Origin: Pseudonocardia sp. TRM90224
GTDB taxonomy: Bacteria; Actinomycetota; Actinomycetes; Mycobacteriales; Pseudonocardiaceae
NCBI RefSeq assembly: GCF_021245725.1
Contig: NZ_JAJGSX010000038.1
Span: 1 to 64,000, forward strand
DNA: 64,000 nucleotides
Reading direction: 5' to 3'
The notes under the pieces were generated by a model. It made no database searches. It was given only the letters and a program-made list of their open reading frames with translations, and was not told where the DNA came from. A program made the position numbers and the translations under genes. How positions within the stretch are numbered: the stretch's first letter is position 1; every line of letters begins with the position of its first letter. Below are positions 16,530 to 25,143 of this stretch, one piece after another.

Positions 16530-19302
16530 GCAACACCAACGCGCGGTCCCACTCGAACCCCCCGCCCTCGGGCAGGGGGTCGAGCGTGCTCAGCTCCTGC
16601 CCGATCCACTCCTCCGGGCCGCCCATGAACGTGAACGGCTCGATGCCCAGCCGCTCGCTGTAGGCCCGCACCGCGGCCAGCAGCGTCCGCGCGTCGTCGG
16701 TGCGGCCGACCCGCGCGAGCGCAACGACCCCGAGGTGCACGGCCGAGAGGCCGAACGGGATGTCCGCCTCCCGCAGGAACCCCGCGGCGGCCTCGCGCAG
16801 TGCGGTGAGCGCGATGGCGGCCCGCCTCGTGGCGTCCGCCGACCCCGGCGGGCAGTGCAGGTGGGCCTCGCCGAGGCCGGCCTGCGCCCACACCCCCGTC
16901 CAGCCCCTGGCCACGGTATGCACGTCGTGGGCCGCCGCAAGCACCCCCGCGTCGTCCCCGGCCCGCAGTGCCCGCATCACCAGCGCGATGCCCCGAACAG
17001 CGCGGGCCGGTCCGCGCACGCCACGCACACCCGTCCGCTCTGCCACGGTGATCGCACGTTCCGCGGCCTCCAGCGCGAGGTCGGGCATGCCGGACATCAC
17101 CGCGGCGAAGCCGAGCAGGTAGTGCTGGTCGCAGAGCTCCAGGGGGTCGGACTCGGGTAGCGACGCGCAGATCCGCCGCATCTGCGGGATCAGCCAGCTG
17201 CCCGCGACCCGGTCGCCCGCCATGAAGAGCGTCGCGTTGACGCTGCAGAGGATGCGACCACGGGCGACCGGATCACCGTCGGGCGCGGCGTCCAGCACCG
17301 CCATGCCGAGCCGCGCGGCCTCGGCGTTCGGCATACAGCGGGTCATGAACAACCCCATGGACCCGACGGAGTGCAGTGCCGCAGCCGGATCGTCGGCGAG
17401 GTCGTGGGCGACGCCGGCGCGCAGGTTGGGCAGCTCCGACGTGAGGTCGGCGAGGTAGCGGCCGCCGCGACCGGCGCGGACCGCGGTGATGCAACCTTCC
17501 GCGAGCCCGCGCACCCATCGGGCGTGGGCGGCGCGGCTCGCGCGCGGATCCGGGTCGATCGATCTGCAGTACGCCCGGATGCTCTCCAGCAGCAGGTACC
17601 GGGTGGGCACCGAGCTGGTGTCGGCGGCGACGACGGACCGCGTGACCAGCGCCGAGAGCGCTTCGAGCGGCTCCGCCTGGTCGACGTCCGACATCACCGC
17701 GGTGGCGGCGTCGAGCGTGAATCCGCCCTCGAACGGCCACAGCCGCAGCAGCAACGTCCGGTCGCGGACGTCCAGCAGGTCGACGCTCCAGCCGATCGCG
17801 GCTTCGAGCGTGGCGTGCGCGGCCACCGAACCGCGAGGCACCGCGCCCAGCAGCGCGAAGCGGTCGTCGAGCCGTTCGGCGATGTCGGCGATGCCGAGCA
17901 GGCGCGCACGGGCGGCCGCGAGCTCGATGGCCAGCGGCAGGCCGTCGAGCGATTCGACGATCCGCTGCGCCGCCGCCGTGTCGTCCGCGGTCGGCACCCA
18001 GTCGGGGAGGACGGCTTCGACACGGTCGACGAGCAACTCCACTGCGCGGTCGACGGGGAGCGGTCGCACCGGCAGCGTGACCTCGCCGTCGATGCCGAGC
18101 GGGCCGCGGCTGGTGGCGAGGATGCGCAGGTCGGGGCAGCCGTCGAGCAGTGCGAGCACCAGCTCCGCCGCCGCGTCGGTCACGTGCTCGCAGTTGTCCA
18201 GGACGAGCAATCCGCGCTGGTCGGCGAGCACACGCACGGTCGCGGCCGTGAGGTCGCCGGGCACCGCAGGCAGCCCGACCGCGGCCGCGACGACGGTGGG
18301 CACATCGGCCGGCTCACGCACGTCGGCCAGCCGGGCGATCCACAGCCCGGCGGGGCCATCGGTCCGCGCGGCGTGCTCGACGGCGATGCGGGTCTTGCCG
18401 ACACCGGCCGTCCCGACGAGGTTCACCAGCCGGTGCTCCGCCAGTTGTGCGCGGACGGCCGCGAGCTCGCCGTCGCGGCCGAGGAACGAGGTGAGCGGGC
18501 GCCGCAGCGGCGACCGGTGCCGCGCACCGGTTGCCGGGTCGAGGCCCGGATCGTGCGCGAGCACCTGCCGTTCGAGCTCGCGCAGCTCGGCGCCCGGATC
18601 GACGCCGAGCTCCTCGGCGAGGACCGCCCGCACCGTCCGCAGCGCGGCCAGCGCCTCGCCCTGCCGGCCGCAGCGGTAGAGCCCGCGGGCCAGCAGCGCC
18701 CAGCGGCGCTCCCGCAGCGGCGCGACCCTGGTCAGCTCGGTGAGCTCGGCGACGGCCGCCGCGGGATCCCCGTCGGCGAGACGGGCAGCGGCCCGCTCCT
18801 CCTGCGCGACGGCGTGCAGCTCGGCCAACCGGCCGCGGGCCGCGTCGACGACATCCGACGAGGCGAGATCGGCGAACGGCTCACCCCGCCAGGTCTCCAG
18901 TGCGGCCGTCAGGCCGGCCGCGGCCCGCCCGGGATCACCGGCGGCGGTGGCGCGGCGCCCTTCCTCCACAGCGGCGGCGAAGGCGGCGGCGTCGACTGCG
19001 GCGAGGTCGACGGCCAGCCGGTAACCGCCACGGCCGCGCTCCAGGAGGCTCTCGTCGCCGAGCGTGCCGCGCAGCCGCGACACGTACGACTGCATCGCCG
19101 TCCGCGACTTCGGCGGCGGCCGGTCGCCCCACATCGCCTCCGCGAGCCGGTCGTCCGGGACGACCTGGCCCGCCTCCAGCGCCAACGCCGCGAGAAGGCG
19201 CCGCGGGAGCATCCCGCCGAGATCCACCGGCACGCCGTCGACCAGCACCTCGACGGGGCCCAGCACCCGGACGGCCAGCACGCGCCCAGGGTCCCCGATC
19301 AC
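16516..19302 (-). CDS. AfsR/BTAD-type STAND transcriptional regulator
   Basis: A 928-aa regulator. An OmpR-like winged helix (VRVLGPVEVLVDG ... GMLPRRLLAALALEAGQVVPDD) occupies residues 10-95. The BTAD domain follows (to about 245), then an NB-ARC-like ATPase with P-loop GTAGVGKTRIA, Walker B GLLVLDNCEH and a helical C-terminus of about 350 residues. This architecture is a large SARP-type pathway regulator that responds to ATP and an unknown signal. GTG 19302 is the first start; repeat A2 lies 34-98 bp upstream, inside its promoter region. Neighbouring targets are not obvious. Confidence 0.88.
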   Translation of the reverse strand: MIGDPGRVLAVRVLGPVEVLVDGVPVDLGGMLPRRLLAALALEAGQVVPDDRLAEAMWGDRPPPKSRTAMQSYVSRLRGTLGDESLLERGRGGYRLAVDLAAVDAAAFAAAVEEGRRATAAGDPGRAAAGLTAALETWRGEPFADLASSDVVDAARGRLAELHAVAQEERAAARLADGDPAAAVAELTELTRVAPLRERRWALLARGLYRCGRQGEALAALRTVRAVLAEELGVDPGAELRELERQVLAHDPGLDPATGARHRSPLRRPLTSFLGRDGELAAVRAQLAEHRLVNLVGTAGVGKTRIAVEHAARTDGPAGLWIARLADVREPADVPTVVAAAVGLPAVPGDLTAATVRVLADQRGLLVLDNCEHVTDAAAELVLALLDGCPDLRILATSRGPLGIDGEVTLPVRPLPVDRAVELLVDRVEAVLPDWVPTADDTAAAQRIVESLDGLPLAIELAAARARLLGIADIAERLDDRFALLGAVPRGSVAAHATLEAAIGWSVDLLDVRDRTLLLRLWPFEGGFTLDAATAVMSDVDQAEPLEALSALVTRSVVAADTSSVPTRYLLLESIRAYCRSIDPDPRASRAAHARWVRGLAEGCITAVRAGRGGRYLADLTSELPNLRAGVAHDLADDPAAALHSVGSMGLFMTRCMPNAEAARLGMAVLDAAPDGDPVARGRILCSVNATLFMAGDRVAGSWLIPQMRRICASLPESDPLELCDQHYLLGFAAVMSGMPDLALEAAERAITVAERTGVRGVRGPARAVRGIALVMRALRAGDDAGVLAAAHDVHTVARGWTGVWAQAGLGEAHLHCPPGSADATRRAAIALTALREAAAGFLREADIPFGLSAVHLGVVALARVGRTDDARTLLAAVRAYSERLGIEPFTFMGGPEEWIGQELSTLDPLPEGGGFEWDRALVLLNPA

Positions 19303-19335
19303 AGTGCGCGCACGCCTACCGGGGCGCAGCAGTGG

Positions 19336-19400
19336 CCGTCGACAACGACGTTATGGCGGTTTGTTAGCGCTAACAACAGCCAAAACGTCGTTGTCGACGG
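19336..19400. repeat. Palindromic repeat family A, copy A2
   Basis: The best copy: 17-bp perfect arms CCGTCGACAACGACGTT (19336-19352) and AACGTCGTTGTCGACGG (19384-19400), with inner TGTTAGCGCTAACA palindrome. It lies between the stop of the isochorismatase-like gene and the start of the AfsR-like gene, both on the minus strand, so it is in a promoter/leader position for neither or both. Confidence 0.92.
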
Positions 19401-19401
19401 G

Positions 19402-20007
19402 TCAGGCGAGCGCCGCCAGCACGTCGGCCGCCGTCCGGCTTCCTGCGGTCACCAGCTCCATGATCCCGAGCGAGCCCTCATGCATTTCCGGAGTGGCCGC
19501 GGCGACGCAGTCGCTCACCGGGTGCACGGTCAGACCCAGGTCGGTCCCGTGTCGTGCGGTCTGCTCGACGGTCAGGTTCGTGGCGACGCCGGTGACGAAC
19601 ACCGTGTCGATCCCGCTGCCGGCGAGACGCGCCGGGAGGTCGTTGCCCGCCAGCCCGGAGAGCTTCTGGTTGTCGACGACGTTCGCGGGGTCCGCGTCGC
19701 CGAGCATCTCTCCGATCAGCTGGGTGCCCGCCGCGTCCGGCCGGAACGCCTCCTGCGCGGCGCCTACTGCGGACATGAACCCGGTGTTGCGCACGAGCTG
19801 CCCCTCACCGACCGGGATCGCGAACCGCGTGAAGAACACGGGCACCCCCGCGGCGATCATCGACCGGTGGAACTGCGCCGCCCGCGCCACCACCCCGCTC
19901 TGCCGCACCGGCTCGGCGAGCATCCCACCGAAGAACCCGTCCGGCTCGATGACGTTGACCTGCCAATGCAGAGCCAGCACGGCAACCCGACGCGGATCGA
20001 ACTGCAT
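19402..20007 (-). CDS. Isochorismatase-fold hydrolase with altered active site
   Basis: A 201-aa protein with the isochorismatase/cysteine-hydrolase fold (GIDTVFVTGVATNLTVEQTA). Typical members have a catalytic Asp in the first strand, a Lys, and a Cys after GVxT. Here the Asp position reads His14 (LALHWQ), Lys115 is kept (NQKLSGL), and the Cys position is Thr146. It therefore probably lacks nucleophilic amidase activity; an isochorismate-type or non-enzymatic role is possible. ATG 20007 has GGAG upstream; the frame extends to 20073. It ends 2 bp after repeat A2 begins its right flank. Confidence 0.75.
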   Translation of the reverse strand: MQFDPRRVAVLALHWQVNVIEPDGFFGGMLAEPVRQSGVVARAAQFHRSMIAAGVPVFFTRFAIPVGEGQLVRNTGFMSAVGAAQEAFRPDAAGTQLIGEMLGDADPANVVDNQKLSGLAGNDLPARLAGSGIDTVFVTGVATNLTVEQTARHGTDLGLTVHPVSDCVAAATPEMHEGSLGIMELVTAGSRTAADVLAALA

Positions 20008-20117
20008 CTCCACTCCGTTCCGTCCCCGAGGGACGGCCTGCCGGCTCCGCCCGAGCCGGATCCTGATCATCATCCCATCGGGGGACTGAGGCGACTGCCA
20101 GGAAGGTCAGCGATGCG

Positions 20118-20187
20118 TGCGGGACGCACACGTGCCAGGAAAGTGGCTTTCCTGGCGCCACAGGACAGGAAAGTGGCTTTCCTGGCA
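20118..20187. repeat. Composite repeat family C, copy C1
   Basis: Short inverted repeat GTGCGGGACGCAC (20118-20130) followed by two hairpins with the same apex: GCCAGGAAAGTGGCTTTCC.. (20135-20157) and CAGGAAAGTGGCTTTCCTG (20167-20185). It lies in the divergent region between the isochorismatase-like and 65-aa genes, so it is not a simple terminator. The rest of 20008-20316 shows no gene. Confidence 0.88.
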
Positions 20188-20316
20188 CACCCTCGACCCC
20201 CGGCGCGCGGCCGCGTTATCTCTTCGGTCTACTTTGCGGTCCGGCCTGCTTTCGAACGGCAGCCCCCCGGCGGATCCTCAGCACATGACCCGCGCCTCGA
20301 AGCGATCCGACCGGTG

Positions 20317-20514
20317 ATGGCCGTCCCGGCCGGTGGCGACCCCGTCGCCCACTTCACCCTCGACATCGATGCCGCAGTCAGGCCGATCACCGGCCGGCTC
20401 GCGAGCGGCGACCAGTGCTGGCCTTTCTCCGGCTGGGTGGAGCTCGCGGCGGTGCTCCACAACGCGCTCGAGCGGGGCGCCGCGGAGGAGACGGCGGGGG
20501 TCGGGCCGACATGA
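20317..20514 (+). CDS. Small conserved-looking protein coupled to OmpA-type lipoprotein
   Basis: A 65-aa protein from ATG 20317 (GTG 20314 is also possible). The sequence HFTLDIDAAVRPITGRLASG followed by PFSGWVELAAVLHNALE looks like a small compact alpha/beta domain rather than random translation. Its stop overlaps the ATG of the lipoprotein gene (ATGA), which supports real translation. No signal peptide or membrane segment. Function unknown; I recognise the PFSGW-x-EL pattern as typical of small actinobacterial hypotheticals but cannot name a family. Confidence 0.55.
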   Translation: MAVPAGGDPVAHFTLDIDAAVRPITGRLASGDQCWPFSGWVELAAVLHNALERGAAEETAGVGPT

Positions 20515-21929
20515 TGCGCTGGCGAATGCTGGGAGTCCTGCTGCTGCTCGTACCCGCTTGCGCGTGTGCGGCGGCGCCGCCCGTGGGCGCGCCATCGCGC
20601 CCGACAGCGCCGATCGAGCACGTTCCGACCCCGCCGGCGGCCCCGGGCGTTGCCGCTGCCGCATCGACCGGTCTTCAGCTGGAAGGGCACAACTTCCGGC
20701 TGGTGCGGTTGAACGCCGACGAGATGGCGCTGCAGTTCGACGTGGTCAACAACGGCACCGAGGACTTCATCCATGTCTCTGACTGGACGAACGGCTTCAA
20801 CCCCCCGCTGCGGTTGGTGGACCTCCCGCGAGGCGCGGAGTACACGGTGCTCCAGACCGACGTTCCGGGCGGCCTCAACCCCAGGACGAGCGCGATCGAC
20901 AAGATCCGGCCCGGTGTGCCGGTGACGGTCACGACCGTCTACCGGGCCCCGCCGCCGGAGACCACCCAGATGCTGGTCACGGTGCAGCTCCTGCAGCCGG
21001 TGCTGGTCGGGGTCGAACCGGTCGGCGCACCGCTGAAGGACGACCCGGTCCTGCACGAACCGCGTGCCGACGACGGAAGATCCGTGGTGCCGGTGGTGTG
21101 CGACGTCGGCGGCGGCAGCTCCGATGGAGGGACGGTCCCGGCGCAGCTGCGGCTCTCGAGCGACCTGCTGTTCGCGTTCGGCAGCGCAGAGCTGACGCCG
21201 AGGGCGGCGACCGCGATCAGCGAGCTGGACGAGCAGATCGACGCCAAATCGGGCACGGTCCGGATCGAGGGGCACACCGATGCGATCGGGGACGAGGCGG
21301 CCAACCTGCGCCTTTCCGAGCAGCGTGCGGCCGCGGTGCGCGAGGCTCTCGCGGCCAGGCTCGGCCCGGGCTTCACCTTCGAGTCGGTCGGGTTGGGCGA
21401 AACCCAGCCGATCGCGGCGAACCAGCGTGCCGACGGCAGCGACGACCCGGACGGACGGGCCCAGAACCGCCGGGTGGTGATCAGGGTCGGTGCGGCCGGC
21501 ACGACGGCGAAGCCGGTGGGCGCACGGCGGCTCTCGTCGAACTGGCGCGATCCCGGGCTGACGGCGGAGGTGGGATCGGCCCGCCGGATCGGGCCGTACG
21601 TGCTGGTCACCGTCCTGGTGCGGAACACGACCAGTTCGACGGTGCAGACCGTCATCGCTCCGCCGTCGTTCCAGGTGATCGGTCCGGAGCCGACCGGGGT
21701 CACGCTGGTGGATCGGGTGGGCCAGCGGCGGCACCGGATGTGCTTCGCCACCGGTTGGCTCGGCAACAAGGGCCTCGCCTACACGCACGATTCCGTTTCG
21801 GAGATCCCACCCGGCGTGGAGGTTGCCTTCCACGGCCTCTACCAGGCGCCGGGGGCGGACGTCGACTCGGTCGATGTCGAGATCGACGGTTTCGACGCGG
21901 TCGTCCCCACTCAGCTGACGCCGATGTGA
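20511..21929 (+). CDS. OmpA-family cell-envelope lipoprotein
   Basis: A 472-aa exported protein. The N-terminus is MMRWRMLGVLLLLVPACACA, a signal peptide with a weak lipobox (VPAC, Cys17). A Pro/Ala linker and a beta-rich domain (residues about 55-200) follow. Then comes an OmpA C-terminal-like peptidoglycan-binding domain: DLLFAFGSAELTPRA, VRIEGHTDAIGDEAANLRLS and QRAAAVREAL. About 150 further residues form another beta-rich domain (VLVTVLVRNTTSSTVQ). In Gram-positives such proteins anchor to peptidoglycan from the membrane side. It is coupled to the 65-aa gene and overlaps the convergent VOC gene by 19 bp. Confidence 0.82.
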   Translation: MMRWRMLGVLLLLVPACACAAAPPVGAPSRPTAPIEHVPTPPAAPGVAAAASTGLQLEGHNFRLVRLNADEMALQFDVVNNGTEDFIHVSDWTNGFNPPLRLVDLPRGAEYTVLQTDVPGGLNPRTSAIDKIRPGVPVTVTTVYRAPPPETTQMLVTVQLLQPVLVGVEPVGAPLKDDPVLHEPRADDGRSVVPVVCDVGGGSSDGGTVPAQLRLSSDLLFAFGSAELTPRAATAISELDEQIDAKSGTVRIEGHTDAIGDEAANLRLSEQRAAAVREALAARLGPGFTFESVGLGETQPIAANQRADGSDDPDGRAQNRRVVIRVGAAGTTAKPVGARRLSSNWRDPGLTAEVGSARRIGPYVLVTVLVRNTTSSTVQTVIAPPSFQVIGPEPTGVTLVDRVGQRRHRMCFATGWLGNKGLAYTHDSVSEIPPGVEVAFHGLYQAPGADVDSVDVEIDGFDAVVPTQLTPM

Positions 21930-22219
21930 ACCTTCCGGCCGTCCGGATCGGAGAGGAGGTGCTCACCGGGGCCGAGCTGCCCGGCCACCGACCGGTCGAC
22001 CACGAACCCGAGCCGCAGGTCGCCGGTGATCCGGCCGCCACGGGCCGGGTACAGCTCGACGACCAGCCCGCCGGGCAGCTCCGCCGCGAAGTGGACGGGG
22101 CCGGCCCCGTGGCGCTCGCGGACGAACACCAGTCCGAGGCTCCCGTAGAAGTCGCGGCAGGCGTCCAGCCGCTCGGTGTAGATCACCAGCAGCGTTGGTC
22201 GCACGGCCGACGAGGTCAC
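21911..22219 (-). CDS. Short VOC/glyoxalase-like protein
   Basis: A 102-aa single-module vicinal-oxygen-chelate protein. LLVIYTERLDACRDFYGSLGL, HFAAELPGGLVVELYP and LLSDPDGRKVHIG match the beta-alpha-beta-beta-beta halves of the fold. It is about 20 residues shorter than typical glyoxalase-like proteins; the stretch between the two halves is compressed. GTG 22219 is the best start. It may be a metal-free binding protein. Its 3' end overlaps the OmpA-type gene on the opposite strand. Confidence 0.7.
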   Translation of the reverse strand: MTSSAVRPTLLVIYTERLDACRDFYGSLGLVFVRERHGAGPVHFAAELPGGLVVELYPARGGRITGDLRLGFVVDRSVAGQLGPGEHLLSDPDGRKVHIGVS

Positions 22220-22252
22220 GTCCCCAGCATGCCCGCGATCACCGCTTCCACC

Positions 22253-22272
22253 TTGACAAGAAAAATTGTCGG
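22253..22272. promoter_or_regulatory. Promoter/operator candidate upstream of SRPBCC gene
   Basis: An AT-rich island in GC-rich surroundings: TTGACA at 22253-22258 fits a -35 box and TGACAA-GAAAAA-TTGTCG is a near-perfect inverted repeat. It lies between divergent starts at 22219 and 22288. No regulator is immediately adjacent. Confidence 0.35.
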
Positions 22273-22287
22273 TGAGACGGTGGCGCA

Positions 22288-22887
22288 ATGCAGACAAAAG
22301 GAACGACCTTCAGCGCCACCTTCCGGATGCCGGCCGCACCGGACACCGTGTGGCGGCACCTGCGCGAGCCCGAGCTGCTGCGCCGGTGGTTCGGCTGGCA
22401 CGGTCCCGAGTTCGAGAGCGAGATCGTGGGACTGTCGGGCGGGTTCAGCACCGTCGAGGACGACGGCCGCAGCGTCGTCATCGGCGACCACCGCATGGCG
22501 CTGGCCGAGATCGGGTCGGAGACCGAGCTACACCTCTCCCGGATCACCGAGGCCGAAGCGCACGGCATGGAGATCGACGAAGGCTGGGTGACGTTCCTCG
22601 AGCAGCTGCGCTTCGTCGTCGCCGAGCAGCCCGAGGGCCAACGGCACACGTTCATGACGGGGGGCGCGCCGACGACCGAACCGCAGTGGCCGCACGAGGA
22701 GTGGGCGCGGTCGGCACATCAGCGCACGGTGATCGTCCGCGGCTCGGGCGACGTCCAGCTGGCGATAGTCGGCTCGGCCGACGGCGGCCCGTCCCCGCAC
22801 GTCGTGGTCAACAGCTACGGCCGGACCGACAGCGAAGCAGCCGAGCTGCACGCGGAGATCGCCGCGTGGGTGGCCGGCACCCGATGA
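22288..22887 (+). CDS. SRPBCC/START-fold (AHSA1-like) protein
   Basis: A 199-aa cytoplasmic protein of the SRPBCC fold. FSATFRMPAAPDTVWRHLREPELLRRWFGW (residues about 8-37) is the hallmark first helix/strand of AHSA1-like proteins. The C-terminal third (VIVRGSGDVQLAIVGSADGG ... EAAELHAEIAAWVAG) is an extra alpha/beta extension. These proteins bind hydrophobic ligands or partner proteins; function here is unknown. Confidence 0.78.
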   Translation: MQTKGTTFSATFRMPAAPDTVWRHLREPELLRRWFGWHGPEFESEIVGLSGGFSTVEDDGRSVVIGDHRMALAEIGSETELHLSRITEAEAHGMEIDEGWVTFLEQLRFVVAEQPEGQRHTFMTGGAPTTEPQWPHEEWARSAHQRTVIVRGSGDVQLAIVGSADGGPSPHVVVNSYGRTDSEAAELHAEIAAWVAGTR

Positions 22888-22905
22888 CCGAGCACTCCCT
22901 CCTGT

Positions 22906-23496
22906 TCACCTCGGCCGATATGTCCCGTCTTCCGCTCGTTCCCACGCGCCCGAGCCGGCACTGAAGACGGCCTCCAGCTCCGGCCACCGATCGGTGAGCT
23001 CGGTGAGCGTCGCGGTCGCGCGATCCACCGGCGGCATGTCGGCGAGCGAGACGAACCACATCGGCGCTGGCAGATCTGCCGGCTGGGCGCGCACGACACG
23101 CTCGGGAGCACGGTCCTCGCTCATGACCCGGGCGTCGATGTGCGCCCACTCCCCCGGCTCGTACCCGATCTCGTCGGCGCCGACATCGGTCGCGATCACG
23201 TGCTCCGGTCCGAACTCGACGATGTCGTCGTAGTTCAGCCCGGGCATCACGATCGGGACGTTCGCGAGCCGTCCGCGGTAGCGCCCGTCGGCATCAACGG
23301 CCAGCACCTCGACCCACATCCGCTCGGCGTCGAGCGTCTGACCGTCGATGGCGCGAGGGACGCACATGAACAGGAGCTTCACGAGCCGACCGACCTGGAG
23401 CGAGCGCCTGGTCTCCGGTGTCGGGATGAAGAACGTGCGCGGGGCTGCGGCGTGCTGCTCCTCTGCGTCGGCGAGCCAGTAGCCCGTGGCATTCAC
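22906..23496 (-). CDS. DUF2314-like protein
   Basis: A 196-aa cytoplasmic protein. The middle, VGRLVKLLFMCVP ... AERMWVEVLAVDADGRYRGRLANVPIV, with IVEFGPEHVI, has the RMWV-x(n)-G-x-L-x-N-x-P arrangement seen in DUF2314-type beta-barrel domains, some of which occur in immunity proteins. The tail (PMWFVSLADMPPVDRATATLTELTDRWPELEAVFSAGSGAWER) looks like a short acidic helical extension. GTG 23496 is the likeliest start. It is convergent with the SRPBCC gene (18 bp) and divergent from the FAD monooxygenase. Confidence 0.6.
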   Translation of the reverse strand: MNATGYWLADAEEQHAAAPRTFFIPTPETRRSLQVGRLVKLLFMCVPRAIDGQTLDAERMWVEVLAVDADGRYRGRLANVPIVMPGLNYDDIVEFGPEHVIATDVGADEIGYEPGEWAHIDARVMSEDRAPERVVRAQPADLPAPMWFVSLADMPPVDRATATLTELTDRWPELEAVFSAGSGAWERAEDGTYRPR

Positions 23497-23535
23497 CGCG
23501 CCATGATGGCGCACCCCGGCTCGTTGACGCCCCTG

Positions 23536-23572
23536 GAACACAATAGTACGTTGTTCTTTAGTTCTGGAACAC
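23536..23572. promoter_or_regulatory. Operator candidate upstream of FAD monooxygenase
   Basis: GAACA (23536-23540) and TGTTC (23552-23556) are inverted around 11 bp that itself contains ACAA/TTGT halves. TGGAACAC is also repeated directly, starting at 23534 and again near 23565. The AT-rich run CAATAGTACGTTG is unusual here and lies 40-57 bp before ATG 23593. The TetR gene downstream (25144) is the natural candidate regulator. Confidence 0.38.
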
Positions 23573-23592
23573 CGTGCTTTCAGGGGGAGAAC

Positions 23593-25077
23593 ATGCCGGA
23601 AGAGCCAGTACTCCGCAGCTACGACGGGCCGCCCGAGCAGGGGCGCCACGCCGTGGTCATCGGATCCGGAATGGCCGGCCTGCTGGCCGCGCGGGTCGCG
23701 ACCGAGCACTTCGAGCAGGTGACGGTGATCGATCGCGACCGCTTCCCGGAGCGGCCCGACCACCGCAAGGGCACCCCGCAGTCCCACCACGCGCACGGCC
23801 TGCTCCCGCGCGGCCACGAGATCGTCCACGGGCTGTTCCCCGGCATCGGCGACGACCTGCGCGCCGCCGGTGCGACCGTGGCGAAGGGCGTCGGCGCCGT
23901 CGTCGTGTCGCCGGCCGGACCGCTGCCGGCGCTCCCCTCGCCCGGCGAGTTCGTGATGTTCAGCCGGTTCCTCCTCGAATGGACCATCCGCCGGCGGCTC
24001 GCGGCGCTCCCGCAGGTCCGGTTCCTGCAGGGCGCCGACGTCGTGGGGCTGGAGGCGGACGGGGCCGGCGTGAGCGGCGTTCGGCTGCGGCACCGCGGCG
24101 ACGCCGACGGCCCCGACGTCGTCCCCGCCGACCTGGTGATCGACTGCAGCGGTCGCAGCTCCAAGGCGCCCGACTGGCTCCGGGAGCTGGGCTGCGGCGA
24201 CGTCCCCGAGGACGTCGTGAACACCGGACTGAGCTACGCCTCGCGGTTCTTCGAGCGGCCCGCCGGGTTCCCCGACGAGTGGCTGAGCGTGCTCATCAAC
24301 GGGCGGTCGCCGGACAACCCGCGCGCGGGCCTCCTGCTGTGCGTCGAGAACAATTTGTGGCACGTGACGGTCGGTCAGGTGCTGGGCGACCGGCTACCCG
24401 CCGAGGGCGCCGGAGCGCCCGACGACGCGGCGTTCCTCCGAATGGCGGGCGAGCTGGCCGACCCGACCATCTACGAGGCGATCAGGGTGGCCAAGCCGGT
24501 TAGCCCGATCCGCGGGTACCGCACGCCGACCAACCGGTTGCGCCGGTTCGAGAAGCTGAAGCGGATGCCGACGGGTTTTGTGGTCACCGGCGACGCCGCC
24601 TGCGCGTTCAACCCGATCTACGGGCAAGGCATGACCGTTGCGGCCATGGACGCGTTGGTGCTGGCCGAGGCGCTGCGGCGCAGCGAGGGGGGCCGGTCGG
24701 CGGACTTCGCGCAGGCGTTCCAGGCCGACCTCGCGAAGAACGTCGCCGCGCCGTGGTTCGTCGCCACGAGCGAGGACCTGCGCTGGGCGGACGTCCGGAT
24801 GACCGGGGCCCGGCTCGGCCTCGTCGCGCCGATCGGGCGCCGCTACATGGATCTGCTGCTGCGCGCGGCCGTGCACGACCCCGAGCTCACCGCCGTCTAC
24901 CTCGGCATCATCTTCATGCTCGCGCCGCCGAAGAGCGCCGTCGCCCCGTGGATCATCGCCAGGATCGTGCGCAGCTTGTTCAGCCGTCGTCTGCGGCAGC
25001 CGCTGCAGGAGTACGCGCTGTCCGCCGAGGGTCTTGCCGCGGTGCGCAAACTGCCGGACGCGGTGGTGCCGGCATGA
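23593..25077 (+). CDS. FAD-dependent monooxygenase/geranylgeranyl-reductase-like flavoprotein
   Basis: A 494-aa flavoenzyme. The N-terminal dinucleotide-binding motif VVIGSGMAGLLAARVA (GxGxxG) is at about residues 21-36. PADLVIDCSGRSSKAPDWL is the DG-type motif. GFVVTGDAACAFNPIYGQGM is the second FAD-binding GD motif. The overall pattern fits FAD-binding-3/tryptophan-halogenase-like hydroxylases; two hydrophobic C-terminal stretches (YLGIIFMLAPP, WIIARIVRSLF) may give membrane contact. ATG 23593 has GGGGGAGA upstream. The TetR regulator follows 66 bp later in the same direction. Confidence 0.82.
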   Translation: MPEEPVLRSYDGPPEQGRHAVVIGSGMAGLLAARVATEHFEQVTVIDRDRFPERPDHRKGTPQSHHAHGLLPRGHEIVHGLFPGIGDDLRAAGATVAKGVGAVVVSPAGPLPALPSPGEFVMFSRFLLEWTIRRRLAALPQVRFLQGADVVGLEADGAGVSGVRLRHRGDADGPDVVPADLVIDCSGRSSKAPDWLRELGCGDVPEDVVNTGLSYASRFFERPAGFPDEWLSVLINGRSPDNPRAGLLLCVENNLWHVTVGQVLGDRLPAEGAGAPDDAAFLRMAGELADPTIYEAIRVAKPVSPIRGYRTPTNRLRRFEKLKRMPTGFVVTGDAACAFNPIYGQGMTVAAMDALVLAEALRRSEGGRSADFAQAFQADLAKNVAAPWFVATSEDLRWADVRMTGARLGLVAPIGRRYMDLLLRAAVHDPELTAVYLGIIFMLAPPKSAVAPWIIARIVRSLFSRRLRQPLQEYALSAEGLAAVRKLPDAVVPA

Positions 25078-25143
25078 CCTGCCCGGTTTGCGTGATTACA
25101 TGGCATCCGTGCTCGTAACCACCACCCCGGGGTCCCGGGGCGC

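Noticed and set aside
17371-20514. 1047-aa plus-strand frame across the AfsR gene
   Set aside because: Antisense shadow; only its last 65 codons (20317-20514) look like real protein.
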